Positions 6,412 to 8,724 of a stretch of 8,724 nt of DNA are shown here, piece by piece. This DNA is from Bacteroidota bacterium (lineage in GTDB: Bacteria; Bacteroidota; Bacteroidia; Bacteroidales; VadinHA17), in NCBI GenBank assembly GCA_021816545.1, contig JAKAXP010000091.1, positions 1 through 8,724 on the forward strand, given 5' to 3'. The position numbers and the translations under genes were made by a program. Each line of letters starts with the position of its first letter. Within the stretch, counting starts at the first letter, position 1. Below the pieces are notes generated by a model. It saw nothing but the letters and a program-made list of their open reading frames with translations, made no database searches and was not told where the DNA came from.

Positions 6412-6419
6412 CAAAGATA
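6412..6419 (-). promoter_or_regulatory. Promoter of the exporter operon, -7 box
   Basis: The minus strand reads TATCTTTG, an exact TAnnTTTG match, 16 bp before the exporter ATG at 6395, giving a leader of about 10 nt. No TTG is found at 17-23 bp upstream; only TGTTTT lies near there, so the -33 element is degenerate. A palindrome (GGAATAATTCC, 6446-6456) is 27 bp upstream of the box, near -40. Confidence 0.6.
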
Positions 6420-6445
6420 GCAAGAAGCACGGTAAAACACTGCCT

Positions 6446-6456
6446 GGAATAATTCC
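6446..6456. promoter_or_regulatory. Palindrome between the divergent promoters
   Basis: GGAAT-A-ATTCC is a perfect 11-bp palindrome lying 20 bp upstream of the -33 element of the plus-strand gene and 27 bp upstream of the -7 box of the minus-strand operon. GGAAT recurs at 6468-6472 and 6490-6494. It could bind a shared regulator, but it is short enough to be chance. Confidence 0.25.
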
Positions 6457-6475
6457 TATAATTGCCGGAATGCCC

Positions 6476-6505
6476 TTGACAAAACTTCAGGAATTGTTAC
6501 TTTTG
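6476..6505 (+). promoter_or_regulatory. Promoter of the beta-helix surface protein gene
   Basis: TTG at 6476-6478, a 19-bp spacer and TACTTTTG at 6498-6505 match the Bacteroidota housekeeping promoter pattern TTG-N17-23-TAnnTTTG in full. Transcription should begin near 6511-6513, giving a leader of about 72 nt that starts at the 5' arm of the 6512-6573 hairpin. Confidence 0.75.
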
Positions 6506-6511
6506 TGATAA

Positions 6512-6573
6512 ATAACGACTTCAGCCTGTTCAAATCGTTGCAGACTGCAACATTTGGGCATATGAGTCGTTAT
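6512..6573 (+). promoter_or_regulatory. Long hairpin filling the 5' leader of the surface protein gene
   Basis: The outer stem ATAACGACT (6512-6520) pairs perfectly with AGTCGTTAT (6565-6573). After a 6x4-nt internal loop, TGTTCAAAT (6527-6535) pairs with ATTTGGGCA (6552-6560) through 7 Watson-Crick pairs and 2 G-U pairs. C6536 is bulged, and GTTGCA (6537-6542) pairs with TGCAAC (6546-6551) around a GAC loop. The result is 24 pairs in 62 nt, ending 10 nt before the ATG and beginning at the predicted transcription start. No T-run follows, so it is not a terminator. It may stabilise the message, control translation, or be a protein-binding site in DNA or RNA. I recognise no known riboswitch class. 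Confidence 0.6.
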
Positions 6574-6583
6574 AATTATTTAA

Positions 6584-8724
6584 ATGCCTGTCATGAAAAG
6601 GACCTTTTTGATGATATTGGTGCTGTCTCTCGTAATGCCTTCACTGACGGCACAGATTACCGGGACCGGCACCTACAGTGATCCCTACAAGGGTATTAAT
6701 GCTGGCAGCTTCACAATCAGCGGCATTAAATACTTTGACAACAACCTTGGTGTCTCGGCCGGAACCCTGACGCTCATGCCCGGGACAAGGCTTGTAAGCA
6801 AAAGCAGGTATGCCTGCATACTCATCAGCGGAACAGGACAGATAAGCGCCCAGGGATATTCCTACCAGCGTATTGTAATAACAGCAGACTCAGACGGAGA
6901 TATGGTTCCCGGCGAAACCACCGATTTCTGGGGTAACATTTACATCACATCAACCGGAACCAGCAACTTTAACTGGTGCACAGTGGAAAACGGTCAGAGG
7001 TTAAGATCGAAGTTCACCGGCGGGGCATTGCATGTAAGCTCGGGGACTGTTAATTTCAACAACGGCATTATAAGGAACTCAGAGTCAAAGTGGGGTGGCG
7101 GATTGTACGTTGAACCGGGTGCCACAGTGACCGTGACAAACACAAGGTTCCAGAACAACAAGGCTTCCCAGAACGGGGGTGCGGTTTATATCGCCGCAGG
7201 CAGCTCACCAAGGATTACCTCTTCAGTCTTCTACAGCAACAGCACCACCGCAACTGGCAGCATGGGCGGCGCCGTTGCGTCAATCTCGGCATCACCGGTC
7301 ATTGTCAATTCCACCTTCGCAAACAATACATCACCTTCTGCTGACGGGAGAACAATATATCTCGAGAACTCACCGGCCGCTAAGATCGTGAACACGGTCA
7401 TCTGGGGCGGATCGTCGCATATCGGACTGTCCGGAACGCCCACCACTGTCTTTGACATGTGTGCAATCGAGGGAGTATCCTATGCCGGATGCCTTACCCT
7501 GAACAGCAGCAACACTGCTGCCGACGGGCCAAACTTCACTGACCCAACAATGGGCGATCTAACTATCACTTTTGATTCGCCGATGCGTGATACCGGGGCT
7601 GACAGCTACACCGGTGTGACTGTTCCTCTGCTTGACTTTACCGGCTCAGTGCGTGTGGGGGTGACAGACATGGGCGCCTATGAGATGATCTACAGCCGCT
7701 GGAAGGGAGGCAACACCAGCTGGGGTGACCCCGGTAACTGGGTCGGAGGATATCTCCCCTCAGCCAGAAATATAATCATACCTTCGGGAACCTCCACCTA
7801 CCCGACTGCTGCACCAGGACCGGCCGTAACTCTTAACAGCGGGTTGCGCATGATTATGGAGCCGGGCTCGAAGGCAACATTTTCCTCTGTTACAAACAAC
7901 GGTACCATAGACCTGCACGCAGATGCCTCGGGTCATGCATCCATGCTTACCGGAAGTTACTCCGGTGCCTCGGGTAACATCAATATTGATCACTTCCTGA
8001 CTTCAGGACCATCAGGCGACTGGTGGCACTACATTGCACCCCCTGCGACAGTCTCAAAGACAGTCTTTACAGATATTGACCCTTACATGCTTTTACGTTA
8101 TGACGAGACAGAAGTCGAAACCGACGTAAGTGACGGCTGGCAGTGGCATGACGGTTATGAAGGTACTACCGGCTTCAGTAATCTTTCAGCCAGAGAAGGC
8201 TATGACGTTAGTGTTGCCACCGATACTACAATGACCTACCGAAACCTGAAGACAATAACCACTTCTGTTGGCAGGATTGATCTGCCGTTCGGCGGATCAG
8301 GAGGTGATACGACAATTCACGGTTATTCGCTCCTCGGAAATTCCCTTACCTGCGGCATTAACTGGGATAATGTTACCTATTCGCACGATAAAAACCTCTT
8401 GCGACATGCCTATTACCTCAGGACTGCTTCAGGTGAAGAAGCCTCTTACGTAGACGGTGTCGGCACCAACGGCGCCACGGCGCACATAGCACCGCTTCAG
8501 GGATTCTTCGTGCGGACACGCACAGAAGGATCATGGATAAACATCCCCGACAACGCCCGCGAGCACAATGATGCCCCTAGGTTCAAGTCGGCAGAATTGA
8601 TACCGCTTGTAAGGCTGACCCTCTCTTCAGCCACCCAGCGCGACGAGACTGTGGTGAGGTTTGACCCGGAAGCCACCTTTGGTTTCGACGGTCTCCTTGA
8701 CGCCTCCAAACCGTTCAGTCATGC
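6584..8724 (+). CDS. Secreted Pmp-like beta-helix surface protein with T9SS-type modules, 3' end missing
   Basis: This is a predicted exported cell-surface or secreted protein, open from the ATG at 6584 through the right edge (713 full codons). TAA at 6581 blocks any earlier start; ATG 6593 (MKRTF) is an equally good start. Residues 4-23 form a signal peptide with likely cleavage after LTA, before Q24. Residues about 30-360 are a right-handed beta-helix with chlamydial Pmp-like FxxN and GGA[V/L] motifs (FQNNKASQNGGAVYI, FYSN...GGAVAS, FANN), closed by DMGAYE (362-367) as in choice-of-anchor Q proteins. A WKGG...NWVGGYLP...NIIIPSG module follows (373-402), then DWWHYIAPP (479-487), GYSLLGNSLTCGINWDN (580-596) and GFFVRT (640-645). 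Such modules commonly precede a type IX sorting domain, which would lie outside the window. An adhesin or matrix role is likely; no catalytic site is evident. Confidence 0.87.
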   Translation, partial: MPVMKRTFLMILVLSLVMPSLTAQITGTGTYSDPYKGINAGSFTISGIKYFDNNLGVSAGTLTLMPGTRLVSKSRYACILISGTGQISAQGYSYQRIVITADSDGDMVPGETTDFWGNIYITSTGTSNFNWCTVENGQRLRSKFTGGALHVSSGTVNFNNGIIRNSESKWGGGLYVEPGATVTVTNTRFQNNKASQNGGAVYIAAGSSPRITSSVFYSNSTTATGSMGGAVASISASPVIVNSTFANNTSPSADGRTIYLENSPAAKIVNTVIWGGSSHIGLSGTPTTVFDMCAIEGVSYAGCLTLNSSNTAADGPNFTDPTMGDLTITFDSPMRDTGADSYTGVTVPLLDFTGSVRVGVTDMGAYEMIYSRWKGGNTSWGDPGNWVGGYLPSARNIIIPSGTSTYPTAAPGPAVTLNSGLRMIMEPGSKATFSSVTNNGTIDLHADASGHASMLTGSYSGASGNINIDHFLTSGPSGDWWHYIAPPATVSKTVFTDIDPYMLLRYDETEVETDVSDGWQWHDGYEGTTGFSNLSAREGYDVSVATDTTMTYRNLKTITTSVGRIDLPFGGSGGDTTIHGYSLLGNSLTCGINWDNVTYSHDKNLLRHAYYLRTASGEEASYVDGVGTNGATAHIAPLQGFFVRTRTEGSWINIPDNAREHNDAPRFKSAELIPLVRLTLSSATQRDETVVRFDPEATFGFDGLLDASKPFSH

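Noticed and set aside
6512..6573. Integron attC-like recombination site
   Set aside because: The imperfect palindrome with a bulged base recalls attC, but the ends do not fit RYYYAAC and GTTRRRY, and there is no integrase or cassette context.
7231..7993. Minus-strand ORFs of about 75 codons inside the surface protein gene
   Set aside because: They are antisense to a long, well-supported reading frame and show no domain, start signal or promoter of their own.

Overview
The window looks like chromosomal DNA from a member of the Bacteroidota (Bacteroidetes), with moderately high GC in its genes. Three signs point there: an IspG of the long type whose sequence resembles Bacteroidales enzymes; an exported surface protein built from a Pmp-like beta-helix plus modules typical of Bacteroidota secreted proteins; and exact matches to the Bacteroidota -7 promoter box TAnnTTTG in front of three genes. 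Shine-Dalgarno sequences are weak or absent, as is usual for the phylum. I cannot name a genus.

Positions 1-2696, minus strand, are housekeeping: ispG (MEP isoprenoid pathway, cut off by the left edge) and, 148 bp upstream of it, cysS (cysteinyl-tRNA synthetase). The gap between them holds a two-part inverted repeat and a 10-bp direct repeat. The ispG gene carries an in-frame 51-bp duplication in its linker.

Positions 2697-3204 hold no convincing gene. The half next to cysS has the cysS promoter and a GC-rich block with a 48-bp tandem repeat, crossed by a doubtful 97-codon ORF. The other half is an AT-rich island (23% GC over 3101-3200) with a speculative 41-codon ORF on the plus strand ending in a Cys-Cys peptide, and a possible weak terminator for the next gene.

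Positions 3205-6395, minus strand, are a two-gene operon: a half-size ABC exporter followed by a nucleotidyltransferase-fold protein of the NTP_transf_5 type, coupled by an ATGA overlap. Such pairs occur in peptide natural-product (for example lasso peptide) loci, but no cyclase, leader peptidase or sure precursor is visible here. The exporter has two insertions, one in its first extracytoplasmic loop and one in its ATPase domain.

Positions 6396-6583 are a divergent promoter region. The exporter has a TAtcTTTG box. The plus-strand gene has a near-perfect promoter (TTG-N19-TAcTTTTG), and its predicted 5' leader can fold almost entirely into one long hairpin (6512-6573), the most striking non-coding feature here. 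From 6584 to the right edge runs a secreted surface protein: signal peptide, Pmp-like beta-helix ending in DMGAYE, then modules of the kind seen in type IX-secreted proteins. Its C-terminus, where a sorting domain would lie, is outside the window.
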